Assembly (NCBI GenBank): GCA_022822305.1
Contig: JAJEBY010000016.1
Location: 1 to 64,000 of the forward strand
Source: Anaerolineae bacterium
GTDB taxonomy: Bacteria; Chloroflexota; Anaerolineae; Aggregatilineales; Phototrophicaceae
Direction: 5' to 3'
Length of the DNA: 64,000 bases
Shown here: positions 35,796 to 47,653 of the stretch, piece by piece
Numbering within the stretch: the first letter of the stretch is position 1
How the letters are laid out: each line of letters opens with the position of its first letter
Position numbers and translations under genes: made by a program
The notes under the pieces: model-generated
Databases searched by the model: none
Seen by the model: the letters and a program-made list of their open reading frames with translations, nothing else
What the model was told of the DNA's origin: nothing

Positions 35796-38267
35796 TCAAC
35801 CAGATTCTGGCAAAGTGGCCGGCAAGGCATTGCCCAGATTATCGAAGCGCACCAGACGGGCATGGAGCTCTTCGTCCGGCACAAACTTGTTGTTGAAATC
35901 GAGGCTGATGTAGGCCGCGTAGACCCAGCCGGATGCGCCTTCAAAGGTGACGCGATACCATTCCGCGTTTTCGCTTATGCCATTGACCACCATTTTTGTG
36001 CCGGATGGAATCAAAGCGAGCGACTCGGTGGCGGCGCTAGGACGAATCCGCAGATGCATGTTGGCGTCAGCATTCAATACAACCGTGCCGGCGACGCGAC
36101 CCAGGAAGGGATCGCGCGTGGGGACGGGCGGTGGCTCGGCATCGCCGGTGACCTCGACGCTGCCCCGGAGTTCGCCACTGATCGGGTCAACTTGTGATGG
36201 TTCCTTTTCGCGCAGCGTTTCCAATTCGACTGGGTTGCCGTCAAATAGCAAGAGCAAGTACTGAGTGCTGGCCCAGCCACTCACGGTGACGCCCACTGAA
36301 GGCTGGTACGAAATGAAAGCCCATTCTTCCGATTCATCGAGACCGGTGAGACCCACGGTTGTTCCTGATTCGACCTGGCCCAGAATCTCGCTGTTGGCGT
36401 CGTTTGCCATGCGTACGTTTAGACCGACGCCGAAATCGAGATTATACACCTGCGCGCCGATGCGAACCGGGCGCTGCGGCGGCGCTAATTCGGTGTCAAA
36501 AGTTCGTCCCCACTCATTCTGGCGAATCATCTCCAGGTTCGCCAGGCGTTGCGGATCGCCGTCTTCATCTTGTACTTCGAGATAGAGCGCATTGACCCAG
36601 GCGTTTACCGAACCGCCATCCGGCGTACTATAAGTTACGTAGAGCCAGGTGTCGGCCGGTTCCAAGTCTTGCCAACGCTCCAGCCCCGCGGCGGGATCGG
36701 CTTCGAAGTCACTCAGATCAACCGGCACATCTTCCGGCTCGTCGCCGTAATACTCAGTAAGCCCGCGTCGGCCCAAGACATAGAGCAATGCGCCGGACGG
36801 CGCCAATCCCAATGAGCGCGACGCGCTTGAGGGATATTCGCGCAGCTGCAGGTTCGCGCCGAGGTTGACATTGACAGTTGCCGTAGCGCCATCAAAGTCG
36901 GCCGGACTGGCGGCCGCAACCGCCGCCTCGGTTTCGACGGTCGTCGTTGTGGCAACGCTTGTTTCGGGTTCGGCTGTCGGCGCGATTTCCACGGACATGG
37001 CTGGGATATCCGCCCCGCGCATGATGGCGGTCTCGGCAATGACCAGTTGCGGGCTGGAGAAGGCATCGCCCGGAAGCGCGATCAAGTTGTAATATGACCC
37101 GCCATAGAAGTGCGTAGCCGGCAGATTAACAGTGCCGCTTTCATCGCCGATGGTGAGCCCCATGGCCAATCCCTGCGATCCCGTTACGATCTGGGCGGCG
37201 CCGCTGCTCTGGCCATATTCGATGTTTGTCGCGGCTGTCACGCCGCTGGACAGGCGCAAGTGATCGACAACGCTTCCGGGAATCGCGTTGATCAAGCTGA
37301 CGGTGGCCGAGGACACATTCAAGCTGCTCAAATCATCATTGTGCGGCGAGACATTCAAGTTCGCTGGCGTGCCCATCACAATCACCGTTTGCGCTTGGCC
37401 GGCAGCCACGCTCAGCGGGAGCGATGTGATTTCCACGCCGCCGATGCCGAGCGCGATACGGTGTGATCCGCTGGGCAAGGCGATATGTTCGGTGGGTTGC
37501 GCATAGGCAAGGCCCGGCACAATCAGCGCGCCGTTGACGCTTAAGTCGACCGGCGTCGCTCCCTGAACAGCATGGACGAAGCGAACCATGCCGCTGTCGG
37601 CGGCGGCAGCGGCAGCCGCGCGCGTCGTCAAGACTTGCGGATTGTTGGCATCTCCAAAAATGATCGCCAATTGGCTGGTTGCCGCGGCCACTGCAACCTG
37701 GAATTCAAACAGGGACGCGCCGATATCGCCGCCGCTCGCAACCACGGCCAAGTTGAAAGTATCGGCATTAAGAACATAATCACCAACGACTGCGCCCTGA
37801 TCAATGCCTTCCGCCAGGCGTTGTTCGGTATCTTGCAGCAGGATGTCTGCGGTCGGACCGTCGGCAACAGCGTAGAGAATCGACAGACGACCCTCGCCAA
37901 ATTCCAGAGGGCTGAGATTTTCCGCGATGGCTTGCATTTGTGAATCGGCGGACGATGTCGCGATCAGGGTTGCGGCAGATCCGCCCGAGACGTTGGTGCG
38001 CTGGCCATAAAGCAGGACTGAGGAACCGGCGCGATTGGCGACGATTTCCAGACTGCCCGCCGGCACATTGACGTAAGGCGATGCTTCACCATACGCGAGA
38101 TCAGCCGCTGCCAGCTGGGAATTGACATAAATGTCTAGCGCTGGAGAACCTGGAGCGACGTTGACGAATCTCGCCTTCGCGCCGGCCTGCGCCAGCGCGG
38201 GCGTCGCAAAGAATGTGACAGTGAGAAGTAACAAGATGAAAGTGACAATTCGATATCCGAATCTCAT
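35796..38267 (-). CDS. Secreted DUF4397 and SH3-like repeat protein
   Basis: An 823-residue exported protein: signal peptide (FILLLLTVTFFATPALAQA), then two or three DUF4397 units (ARFVNVAPGSPALDIYVN at about 30; VRFVHAVQGATPVDLSVNG at about 230; a weaker one near 330), a Thr/Ala/Glu linker (about 430-470), and three bacterial SH3-like domains (NLQLREYPSSASRSLG, GLNVRMANDANSEILG, NMHLRIRPSAATESLA). DUF4397 is a beta-sandwich seen in surface proteins; SH3-like domains often bind peptidoglycan or other wall polymers. A structural or adhesive envelope role is inferred. ATG 38267 has GGAG eight bases upstream. Its own terminator follows at 35734-35757. Confidence 0.85.
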   Translation of the reverse strand: MRFGYRIVTFILLLLTVTFFATPALAQAGAKARFVNVAPGSPALDIYVNSQLAAADLAYGEASPYVNVPAGSLEIVANRAGSSVLLYGQRTNVSGGSAATLIATSSADSQMQAIAENLSPLEFGEGRLSILYAVADGPTADILLQDTEQRLAEGIDQGAVVGDYVLNADTFNLAVVASGGDIGASLFEFQVAVAAATSQLAIIFGDANNPQVLTTRAAAAAAADSGMVRFVHAVQGATPVDLSVNGALIVPGLAYAQPTEHIALPSGSHRIALGIGGVEITSLPLSVAAGQAQTVIVMGTPANLNVSPHNDDLSSLNVSSATVSLINAIPGSVVDHLRLSSGVTAATNIEYGQSSGAAQIVTGSQGLAMGLTIGDESGTVNLPATHFYGGSYYNLIALPGDAFSSPQLVIAETAIMRGADIPAMSVEIAPTAEPETSVATTTTVETEAAVAAASPADFDGATATVNVNLGANLQLREYPSSASRSLGLAPSGALLYVLGRRGLTEYYGDEPEDVPVDLSDFEADPAAGLERWQDLEPADTWLYVTYSTPDGGSVNAWVNALYLEVQDEDGDPQRLANLEMIRQNEWGRTFDTELAPPQRPVRIGAQVYNLDFGVGLNVRMANDANSEILGQVESGTTVGLTGLDESEEWAFISYQPSVGVTVSGWASTQYLLLLFDGNPVELETLREKEPSQVDPISGELRGSVEVTGDAEPPPVPTRDPFLGRVAGTVVLNADANMHLRIRPSAATESLALIPSGTKMVVNGISENAEWYRVTFEGASGWVYAAYISLDFNNKFVPDEELHARLVRFDNLGNALPATLPESG

Positions 38268-38367
38268 AATTCGCCGCTCCCTTACTGAATTCGCGGGCCG
38301 AACGTGTTTATTCAACTATACAACGTTTCCGCGTCATGAGCGAACATGGCGGTTACGCTACAACGCG

Positions 38368-40700
<2,333 letters not shown>

Positions 40701-40835
40701 GCGGGGTTCCGTTCCGGTGTGGCTGGTAAAACAAGGCAGAAGTATAACCCAGTGAGGCGCAGACTGTACACAATTGTATCGGTGCAAGGAAAGCTCTGCG
40801 ATGCATGCTTATGGGATCGGTCTGTCACCTAATCT

Positions 40836-41879
40836 CTAGAGTTGGTCTCCAGCCACCGCACGCCGCAAATTGGTATCGAAGGGCGGGCGGGCGATGCCGT
40901 TCTCGGTTACGATGCCGCTGAGATAGCGATGCGGCGTGATATCGAAGGCGGGATTGCGCGCTTTGAAATGCGGCGGGACGATGGGATTGCCATACGGCGT
41001 GGTGACTTCATCGGGGGCGCGCTCTTCAATCGGGATTTCCGCGCCGCTGCAGAGGCTCAAATCAATGGTTGAGGTCGGCGCGACGGTGTAGAAGGGGATA
41101 GCGTGCGCTGCCGCCATAATCGCCAATTGATAGGTCCCAATTTTGTTGGCGAAATCGCCATTGGCGGCGACGCGATCGGCGCCGACCAGCACGATATCGA
41201 TCTCGCCTTTGCTCATGTAGTAGCCGGCGGCGGTATCGGGAATGATGTCATAGCTGATGCCCTGCTGGTCCAACTCCCAGGCGCTGAGTCGCGAACCTTG
41301 CAGGCGCGGACGCGTTTCGTCCAGCAGGACGTGGATGCCTTTGCCTTGCTCAAAAGCCGCGCGCACGACGCCGAGCGCCGTGCCGTAATCGACGGTCGCC
41401 AATGATCCGGTATTGCAGTGATGCAGAATCGTGGCGCCTTCGTCAATCAAGCGCGCGCCGTGCCGGCCCATTCGGCTGTTGATGGCGACATCTTCATCGG
41501 CGATCTGTTGGGCGGCCGTTAGCAACACGTCACGCAGGTCGTCTACGCGCTTGAACTCGCCGCTAGTCGCGATCGCCAGCAACTTGTCCACCGCCCACGC
41601 CAAGTTGACCGCTGTCGGTCGCGCCGCTTTCAGAGTCTCGGCGCTGAGCCGCAAATCACGAATGAGCTGCTCAATTGAGTCCGCGGGACTGTTGCGCGCC
41701 GCCAGCGCCATGCCGAAGGCGGCTGCCGCGCCAATCGCGGGCGCGCCGCGCACGGTCATGTTTTGGATGCTTTCCGCGACAGCTTCCGCCGTTTCCAGGC
41801 GCGCGAATTCCAGCGTCCAGGGCAGGGAGCGCTGGTCTATCATTTTGACGCCGCCGTTATCCCATTCTACTGTGCGCAT
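40836..41879 (-). CDS. mtnA: Methylthioribose-1-phosphate isomerase
   Basis: A 347-residue isomerase that converts methylthioribose-1-phosphate to methylthioribulose-1-phosphate in methionine salvage. Catalytic Cys is in HCNTGSLATVDYGTALG and the Asp in VGADRVAANGDFANKIGTY; the substrate-binding MTVRGAPAIGAAAAFG is near residue 45. Its substrate is the MtnP product (gene at 22367-23254). Later salvage genes (mtnB, mtnC/D or mtnW) are not in the window, so the fate of the product is unclear. It lies upstream of the kinase and ahcY in the same direction. Confidence 0.95.
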   Translation of the reverse strand: MRTVEWDNGGVKMIDQRSLPWTLEFARLETAEAVAESIQNMTVRGAPAIGAAAAFGMALAARNSPADSIEQLIRDLRLSAETLKAARPTAVNLAWAVDKLLAIATSGEFKRVDDLRDVLLTAAQQIADEDVAINSRMGRHGARLIDEGATILHHCNTGSLATVDYGTALGVVRAAFEQGKGIHVLLDETRPRLQGSRLSAWELDQQGISYDIIPDTAAGYYMSKGEIDIVLVGADRVAANGDFANKIGTYQLAIMAAAHAIPFYTVAPTSTIDLSLCSGAEIPIEERAPDEVTTPYGNPIVPPHFKARNPAFDITPHRYLSGIVTENGIARPPFDTNLRRAVAGDQL

Positions 41880-41971
41880 AGTTCCGCTCTGCGTATGAAT
41901 ACGGGCGCTAAATGAGCATGTCTCGCGCCCTTGAAGTTGATCAAAGTTTTATCTGCGAAGCGGTTTCGACT

Positions 41972-42694
41972 TTAGCTTGCGCCTTCGACCAGAATCCGCA
42001 GTTGGGCGAAGGTCGGCTGCCTGCCGACAGGACTCGGCTGCGGGTAACCATTGTTGTAGCGAAAGAATACAGTGGGCGTGCCGGTTACGCCGAGCTGATC
42101 GGCAAGCTGCAAATCGCTGAGGTACTGGCTGGCGTCACCCGCGCATTCGAGCAGATCAGTGTACGACATATCCATTTGTTCGGCGAAGGCGCGCGAAGAG
42201 TTGTCGCTGTATTGACGGGCGCTGGCAATTTCGAACATGACATCGTGCGCTTGCCAGAAGGCTCCCGGCCGCAATGTATCCGCGCACTCGGTCAACTGCG
42301 CCGCGATCTTGGAGTAGCTGGGATGGACGACCGGCGTGAAGCGATATTCGAAGCGCGCCCGGCCGGTGGCCACGTATTCGCTGATCAACTGATCGATGGT
42401 GGATTTGTAGCGCTGGCAGTGGCTGCAAAGGAAGTCTTCAAAGGCAACGATGGTGATCGGCGCGTCTGGATCGCCCAGTACAAATCCGCCGTCCGCCTGG
42501 CGCGTTTGCCCCATCTGCGAATAATCGACGGACGATGTGTCAAGCGTCGTTTGGTTGGCGATGACGACAACGAGGGCGATCACGGCCAAGGCGATCACGG
42601 CGACAGCGCCCAGAATGATGCGAGTTCTTTTGGCGGAGTTTTTGCTCTTGCTTACTGAGGTCACGTCGTCTGCCTCACTGTTAGTTAAGCTCAT
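41972..42694 (-). CDS. Membrane-anchored DsbA/thioredoxin-like protein
   Basis: A 240-residue protein with a short Ser/Lys-rich cytoplasmic start, one membrane helix (about 28-48) and an outward thioredoxin_4/DsbA domain. The redox site is FEDFLCSHCQRY (CSHC), and the cis-proline loop is GVTGTPTVFF. It should oxidise or isomerise disulfides outside the membrane. It may serve secreted Cys proteins such as the one at 346-789. Upstream frame beyond ATG 42694 is open for 96 codons but shows no family similarity. It diverges from the nucleoside phosphorylase gene. Confidence 0.88.
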   Translation of the reverse strand: MSLTNSEADDVTSVSKSKNSAKRTRIILGAVAVIALAVIALVVVIANQTTLDTSSVDYSQMGQTRQADGGFVLGDPDAPITIVAFEDFLCSHCQRYKSTIDQLISEYVATGRARFEYRFTPVVHPSYSKIAAQLTECADTLRPGAFWQAHDVMFEIASARQYSDNSSRAFAEQMDMSYTDLLECAGDASQYLSDLQLADQLGVTGTPTVFFRYNNGYPQPSPVGRQPTFAQLRILVEGAS

Positions 42695-42820
42695 TTGAAG
42701 TTGCCAGTCGCGCCGTTGACTCTCGAACGAAGCACGATCATACAGCGCTCGATTATGCCCGATAATCTTACTATTGATTCGAGGCGGCGTCAATCGCGGA
42801 CGCCCGCAGGGACAACGGTG

Positions 42821-42826
42821 TATAAT
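42821..42826 (+). promoter_or_regulatory. Possible -10 box for the nucleoside phosphorylase gene
   Basis: GGTGTATAAT with TATAAT at 42821-42826, 46 bases before the ATG at 42872. The -35 region is weak. A GGGGAG ribosome-binding site follows at about 42856-42861. Confidence 0.4.
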
Positions 42827-42871
42827 CTTGCGCAGCGGCCGAAATCGCGAGAAGCGGGGAGCAGCGTCATC

Positions 42872-44197
42872 ATGCGCATAGTGGACATTATCGGCAAGAA
42901 ACGCGACGGCGAAGGCTTGAGCGAAGCGGAAATCCGCTATTTCACGAGCCAGTATACGGCTGGCGCGATACCCGACTATCAAGTTTCGGCGCTGTTGATG
43001 GCGATTTACCTTCGTGGCATGACGCGGGAGGAGATAGTCGCCTTGACCGTCGCCATGGCTGAATCCGGCGACATGCTGGATCTATCAGACATCGTCGATT
43101 ACGCCGTTGACAAACATTCTTCCGGCGGCATCGGCGACAAAACCAGCCTGGTGGTGCTGCCGCTGGCGGCGGCTTTTGGCGTGCCCATCGCCAAGATGAG
43201 CGGCCGCGGCCTGGGTTTCACTGGCGGGACGCTGGACAAGCTGGAAGCGATTGACGGCATCAATGTCAAGCTGTCGGAAGCGGAATTCCGGCGAATTGCG
43301 CGCGATTCTGGCTTGGTCATCAGCGGGCAGAGCGCGAGCCTGGCGCCGGCGGATGGCAAACTATACGCCTTGCGAGATGTGACCGGCACGACGGCCAGCC
43401 TGCCCTTGATCGCCAGCAGCATCATGAGCAAGAAGCTGGCGGCCGGCGCCAACGGCATCGTGCTCGATGTGAAGACGGGCAACGGCGCTTTTATGGAGAC
43501 CGTTGAGGATACGCGCGCGCTGGCGACGATTATGGTGCAGATTGGCGTCGATGCCGGGCGCGACATGGTCGCTTTGATTGCCGATATGAATCAGCCGCTG
43601 GGCGTGGCAGTGGGCAATGCGCTGGAAGTCGCGGAAGCGGTGAAAACCTTGCGGGGCGAGGGTCCCGCGCTCTTCGAATCGCACTGTATCGAAGTCGCGA
43701 CGCAGATGCTGCGGCTGGCGGGACGAGGCGAGCGCTGGGCCGAAGCCGATGAAACGCGCGCCGCCGTTATGCAGACGTTGCGCAGTGGCGCTGCCTTCGA
43801 TCGCTTCCGCCAAATGGTCGCCGACCAAGGTGGAGATGTCGGCCAAATCGATGACCTCAGCCGCCTGCCGGTTGCGCGTATCAAACATCGAGTAAATGCC
43901 GAGCGAGCGGGATACATCCGTCAGGTCCATGCAGGTACGGTCGGCAGGGCGACGCTGGCGCTGGGCGCGGGGCGGGAAAAGAAGGGCGACGCCATCGATT
44001 ACGCAGTGGGCATTGAGGTTCACGCGTCGGTCGGCGATAAGGTCGTCAACGGCGAAACGCTGATGACAATTCACGCCAACGATGAGGGCAAGCTACAGCG
44101 CGCTTTGGACGTTCTCGCCGCTGCAGTTGACTACAGTGCAGAACCCGTTAATCCGTTGCCCTTGTTTTACGGCATGATCGACGGCGGCGAAGTCTGA
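42872..44197 (+). CDS. pdp: Pyrimidine-nucleoside phosphorylase
   Basis: A 441-residue enzyme that splits thymidine, uridine or deoxyuridine with phosphate. Family signature KHSSGGIGDKTSLVVLPLAA, then KMSGRGLGFTGGTLDKLEAI and the substrate Lys/Ser region LYALRDVTGTTASLPLIASS, are all present. The broad-specificity bacterial type (Pdp) is likelier than DeoA from the start MRIVDIIGKKRDGEGLS. ATG 42872 has GGGGAG upstream; an open frame of 59 codons before it overlaps the promoter. It is divergent from the DsbA-like gene. Confidence 0.93.
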   Translation: MRIVDIIGKKRDGEGLSEAEIRYFTSQYTAGAIPDYQVSALLMAIYLRGMTREEIVALTVAMAESGDMLDLSDIVDYAVDKHSSGGIGDKTSLVVLPLAAAFGVPIAKMSGRGLGFTGGTLDKLEAIDGINVKLSEAEFRRIARDSGLVISGQSASLAPADGKLYALRDVTGTTASLPLIASSIMSKKLAAGANGIVLDVKTGNGAFMETVEDTRALATIMVQIGVDAGRDMVALIADMNQPLGVAVGNALEVAEAVKTLRGEGPALFESHCIEVATQMLRLAGRGERWAEADETRAAVMQTLRSGAAFDRFRQMVADQGGDVGQIDDLSRLPVARIKHRVNAERAGYIRQVHAGTVGRATLALGAGREKKGDAIDYAVGIEVHASVGDKVVNGETLMTIHANDEGKLQRALDVLAAAVDYSAEPVNPLPLFYGMIDGGEV

Positions 44198-44298
44198 TTG
44201 TCAGCGACTTTTGCTACATTGAAACAGTTTCTCGGCGAGGGCAATTGACGCGCGTCTCCCGTTTGCGCGGGTTGATTGAGTTGCGAGGACAACGACGC

Positions 44299-45402
44299 TC
44301 AGCAGCCGTTCTGAAGATGCGCTTCAAATGTGATGGCGAAGTTGTGGTAATGCGAGTTGTCGCAGGCGGCCCTGAAAAATAGATAGGGCGAATCGGCCGG
44401 AAAGATGGCGGCTTGAATGGCTGAGAGCCCCGGACTGGCGATGGGACCCGGCGGCAATCCCCCATGCAGATAAGCGTTGTAGGGTGAATTGACTTGTGTA
44501 TAGTCGGCGCGAGTGATATTGGGCCACCAGCGGTCCCGCCGTCCTTGCAGGCTGTATTGAACCGTGGGGTCGGCTTCCAGCCGCATGCCGATGGCGAGAC
44601 GGTTGCGATAGACGCTGGCGATCATGGCGTGTTCGTCCGGCCAAACCGCTTCGCGCTCGATGATGGATGCCAGCGTCACAGCCTGGTATAGCGTCAGGCC
44701 TTGCGCAAACGCAGCTTGTTGCAGCTGATCTCCTACCCGCTCGCGAAAGGTTGTCAGCAGAATTTCACGCAAGCCCTCCGGGGACTCATCCGGCGGCAGC
44801 TGATAGGTATCGGGAAAGAGAAAGCCTTCGAGCGACGCCCCGGCGGGGATGCCGGCCCAAAGCGCGAATTCGGCGGGCAAGGGCGCGTTGGCGGCAACCA
44901 GCGGCAGGAAATCGGCGCCGGAGAAGCCGAAGTAGGCGTTGCCGTCGATCCATTCGGCGATCTCTTCCAGGCGCGATCCCTCCACAATGCGGAAGGGAAT
45001 GAAACTGGCGCTGGAGTCGGTGAGGGCGAGCGCGATTTCGGCGATTGATTGCGCGGGCGCGAGAAAATAGGTACCGGCTTCAAAACGACGATCGAGTCCC
45101 TCGACCCGGGCGAAATCCAGGAATAGCTGCGTATCGCCGATCAAACCGGCGGACTGCAGGTCTGCGGCGATGGTTCCGGCGCTCGTCCCGGGCGGGATCT
45201 GAAAGCGTGTCTTGTTGTCGTCCGCGCGGAAGGGCGCAGAGAGCTCGTCAAGGCGTTGGTTAAGCTGCGCGCGCAAGATTATTAGCTGCACGTTTTCAAA
45301 GGCTTGACCGCCGCTAAAGACATAGGCGATAGCGCCTAGCCCCACAACAATAGCGGCGATGAAAAGTAACGCCAGAAAACAACCTACGAAGGCGCGGCGC
45401 AA
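44299..45402 (-). CDS. mltG: Endolytic murein transglycosylase MltG
   Basis: A 367-residue protein with one N-terminal membrane helix (about 5-30), a LysM-like part (FQIPPGTSAGTIAADLQSAGL) and the YceG/MltG catalytic domain: LASIIEREAVWPDEHAMIASV with the catalytic Glu, YRNRLAIGMRLEADPTVQY and YNAYLHGGLPPGPIASPG. It cuts new glycan strands near the membrane and sets their length. This shows peptidoglycan is made, which fits the RodA-like gene. The start is 17 bases from the DUF3048 gene's downstream region. Confidence 0.94.
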   Translation of the reverse strand: MRRAFVGCFLALLFIAAIVVGLGAIAYVFSGGQAFENVQLIILRAQLNQRLDELSAPFRADDNKTRFQIPPGTSAGTIAADLQSAGLIGDTQLFLDFARVEGLDRRFEAGTYFLAPAQSIAEIALALTDSSASFIPFRIVEGSRLEEIAEWIDGNAYFGFSGADFLPLVAANAPLPAEFALWAGIPAGASLEGFLFPDTYQLPPDESPEGLREILLTTFRERVGDQLQQAAFAQGLTLYQAVTLASIIEREAVWPDEHAMIASVYRNRLAIGMRLEADPTVQYSLQGRRDRWWPNITRADYTQVNSPYNAYLHGGLPPGPIASPGLSAIQAAIFPADSPYLFFRAACDNSHYHNFAITFEAHLQNGC

Positions 45403-45476
45403 ACGTCAGTTCCGATCTGATAAACCGTGATTCGACTGACCATAGCAGGCATGGCGCGATAGCCGGTCAACGACAG

Positions 45477-46661
45477 CTAGGATGACTCCGGGGTTGCGGT
45501 CGGGAGCGCGACGAGCTCCGCGTTGACAATGGTATTGCCGAGCGAGCGAGCGACGGTGATCCAGGTGCGGCCCGGCTTCAGATAAATCGGCTTGCTGTTG
45601 CCGAGCATCAGTAGTAGAGCCTTGCCCGGTTCATTGCCCAGCCGTTGCCAGAATCCCACAAATATGGCGCCATCGCGGAAGACAAAGGCGCGGCCCGAAC
45701 CCCATAACGCCACCTCAAAGGACTCGTCGGCAGATCCGGGCGGAAAAAGATCAGGTCGCGGATTGTGCGGGGCTTCGATGATGACCAGATTGTCCGCCCA
45801 AAGCTGCTCGCCGTCGGCCGCGTCGAGGTGGGGCACGCTGTCGCTGTAGCGCAGATAACGACCGCTAGTCTCATCGAATTGCCAGCGGGCGTCCGTCCTG
45901 CCGTAGCCAGTGATATAGACATCGCGCGCGGCGATGCCGCCGACGGCGGGCTGCTCGCTGAAGGCGAAGCCTATGGCTCGAAAGCCAGTATTGACATTGC
46001 GTTTCGTGGCTACCTCCCACATTTTGGTCGTATCACCGAAGAGCCGATGTTCGTAGGGCCGGTCGGTCAAGGTATTGTCGCGACAGAATCCGGCGTTTTC
46101 GCAATTGTCGCCGATGGAAGGTGAAATCAGTCGCCAGCGAAAATTGGAATTGAGATAGAGATTTCGGATCGGCTTGCTGGTCCCGGAGTAGGCGAGCAGA
46201 GCCGAATACATCGTGACCAGTTCCATATCCATCAAGCGCCCGCTGCGCACTGAGCCCACCTTCTGCGGAGCGTTGGTGCGATAAATCGCGGCGAAGCGGG
46301 TGACGCCGCCTTCGGCTTCGTATTCGTAGACGATATCCGCGGCGTTGACGCCGTGCTGCGGCCGAACCACCGGCGGGTGATTGGAAATCTTGACGATCAG
46401 ATTGCGGCGCGAGCGCACTTCGTCATTGGGATAGGGCAAACCCGTCATCGGATTGACGCCATCGGGATATTCATAGGGACCAATAGCCGGGACGCTAGCG
46501 CTGGATTGCGCGCTCGGCGCGGGGGTCGACGTGGCGAAGACTTGTCCTGAGTCTCGCTCGTTCGTTTGTGACGCATCTTGCGCAATCGCGACGATGCCGA
46601 CGGTCAAACTCAGGCTAATCAGTATAATGACAATCGCAAAATTGAAACGATGACCGTTCAT
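45477..46661 (-). CDS. DUF3048 (YerB-like) exported protein
   Basis: A 394-residue protein with an N-terminal signal or anchor (FAIVIILISLSLTVGIVAIA), a Ser/Thr/Ala-rich linker (about 35-62) and the DUF3048 region: NPMTGLPYPNDEVRSRRNLIVKIS-like NPMTGLPY and RNLIVKISNHPPVVRPQHG, AADIVYEYEAEGGVTRF and VGSVRSGRLMD. The C-terminal DUF3048_C part includes GKALLLMLGNSKPIYLKPG. B. subtilis YerB is a lipoprotein of unclear function; this one has no lipobox cysteine. It lies upstream of mltG, so an envelope role is plausible. A TATACT sits about 40 bases before the start. Confidence 0.88.
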   Translation of the reverse strand: MNGHRFNFAIVIILISLSLTVGIVAIAQDASQTNERDSGQVFATSTPAPSAQSSASVPAIGPYEYPDGVNPMTGLPYPNDEVRSRRNLIVKISNHPPVVRPQHGVNAADIVYEYEAEGGVTRFAAIYRTNAPQKVGSVRSGRLMDMELVTMYSALLAYSGTSKPIRNLYLNSNFRWRLISPSIGDNCENAGFCRDNTLTDRPYEHRLFGDTTKMWEVATKRNVNTGFRAIGFAFSEQPAVGGIAARDVYITGYGRTDARWQFDETSGRYLRYSDSVPHLDAADGEQLWADNLVIIEAPHNPRPDLFPPGSADESFEVALWGSGRAFVFRDGAIFVGFWQRLGNEPGKALLLMLGNSKPIYLKPGRTWITVARSLGNTIVNAELVALPTATPESS

Positions 46662-46739
46662 GTATTCCTCGCGCGGGGCTTGCTTTGGATGCTCTCCAAA
46701 GTATAGAAAATCGTACTCACCTGAAAAGGACAGAGTAAA

Positions 46740-46745
46740 TATAAT
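46740..46745 (+). promoter_or_regulatory. -10 box for the PIG-L gene in a divergent intergenic region
   Basis: TATAAT, 29 bases before ATG 46775; a TATACT (46705-46700, leftward) serves the divergent DUF3048 gene. Neither has a strong -35. AGGAGA at 46765-46770 is the ribosome-binding site of the rightward gene. Confidence 0.4.
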
Positions 46746-46774
46746 AGGGAAATCGTCGCTTTGCAGGAGAATCC

Positions 46775-47623
46775 ATGGGAAATCGAAGTCTGCTAATCAG
46801 CTACGCTCATCCGGATGATGAGAGTTTCGGCCTGGGCGCGGCTGTGCCCAAGTGGATAGACGACGGCGTTGATGTCTACTTGATATGCGCGACGGACGGC
46901 GACGCCGGCAGCGTGCCGGCGCATATGCAGGGCCAGTACCCGAGCATCGCCGCATTGCGCCAAAGCGAACTGGATTGCGCGCGCAAGGTCCTCAAGTTCA
47001 AAGATGTGTACCAGCTCGACTACAAAGATAGCGGCATGGCGAACAGCCGAACATCTCGGGATCCCAATTCGCTCTGGCATTCATGGACGCACGATAGCGA
47101 CCGGGTCATTGAAGCCGTGGCGGACGCGATGCGGCAGGCGCGTCCGCAAGTTGTCGTGACATTCAATCGCTATGGCGGTTATGGTCATCCCGATCATATC
47201 GCCATTCAGCGCGCGACTACGCGGGCCTTTCACAGGTTGAACGAAAATTCAAATGCGTCCGACGCTCGTCCGCAGAAGCTCTATTACACTTCATATCCGA
47301 AATCGACAGTGTGGATGAGAATACTGAACGCCAGGCTGCGCGGACAAGATCCCAGACGCATGGGGCGCAACCACGATGTCGATGTGTACAAGATTTTGGA
47401 AAATATCGAACCGGTGCACGCGCGCATTCCCATCGCCAAATATCATGACATTTGGGAGCGAGCCAGCCGCTGCCATGCCAGCCAGGGCGGCGGGCGATTT
47501 GGCCGGCGTGGTCGATTGATGCGGCGGCTGCTCTACAGTTATCAGGGATTCACGCGCGTATATCCGGTTCCCGGCCACGATCGCGTGGACGAAGATGACT
47601 TGTTCGCTGGCGTTGAACTCTAG
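46775..47623 (+). CDS. PIG-L (LmbE-like) deacetylase
   Basis: A 282-residue zinc deacetylase of the LmbE family, which removes acetyl from GlcNAc-type groups. Zinc and catalytic residues are in ISYAHPDDESFG (HPDDE) and GGYGHPDHIAIQ (HPDH). The family includes MshB/Mca and BshB of low-molecular-weight thiol pathways as well as glycan deacetylases. No thiol-pathway gene is near, so substrate is unknown. Good SD and promoter are visible. It is convergent with the dehydrogenase gene. Confidence 0.92.
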   Translation: MGNRSLLISYAHPDDESFGLGAAVPKWIDDGVDVYLICATDGDAGSVPAHMQGQYPSIAALRQSELDCARKVLKFKDVYQLDYKDSGMANSRTSRDPNSLWHSWTHDSDRVIEAVADAMRQARPQVVVTFNRYGGYGHPDHIAIQRATTRAFHRLNENSNASDARPQKLYYTSYPKSTVWMRILNARLRGQDPRRMGRNHDVDVYKILENIEPVHARIPIAKYHDIWERASRCHASQGGGRFGRRGRLMRRLLYSYQGFTRVYPVPGHDRVDEDDLFAGVEL

Positions 47624-47653
47624 TTGCGCGCGCTGGCGGCCTTGGCGCTCGAG

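Noticed and set aside
41903..41930. GGGCGC/GCGCCC hairpin as a terminator for the DsbA-like gene
   Set aside because: The loop is 16 bases and no uridine tract follows on either strand.
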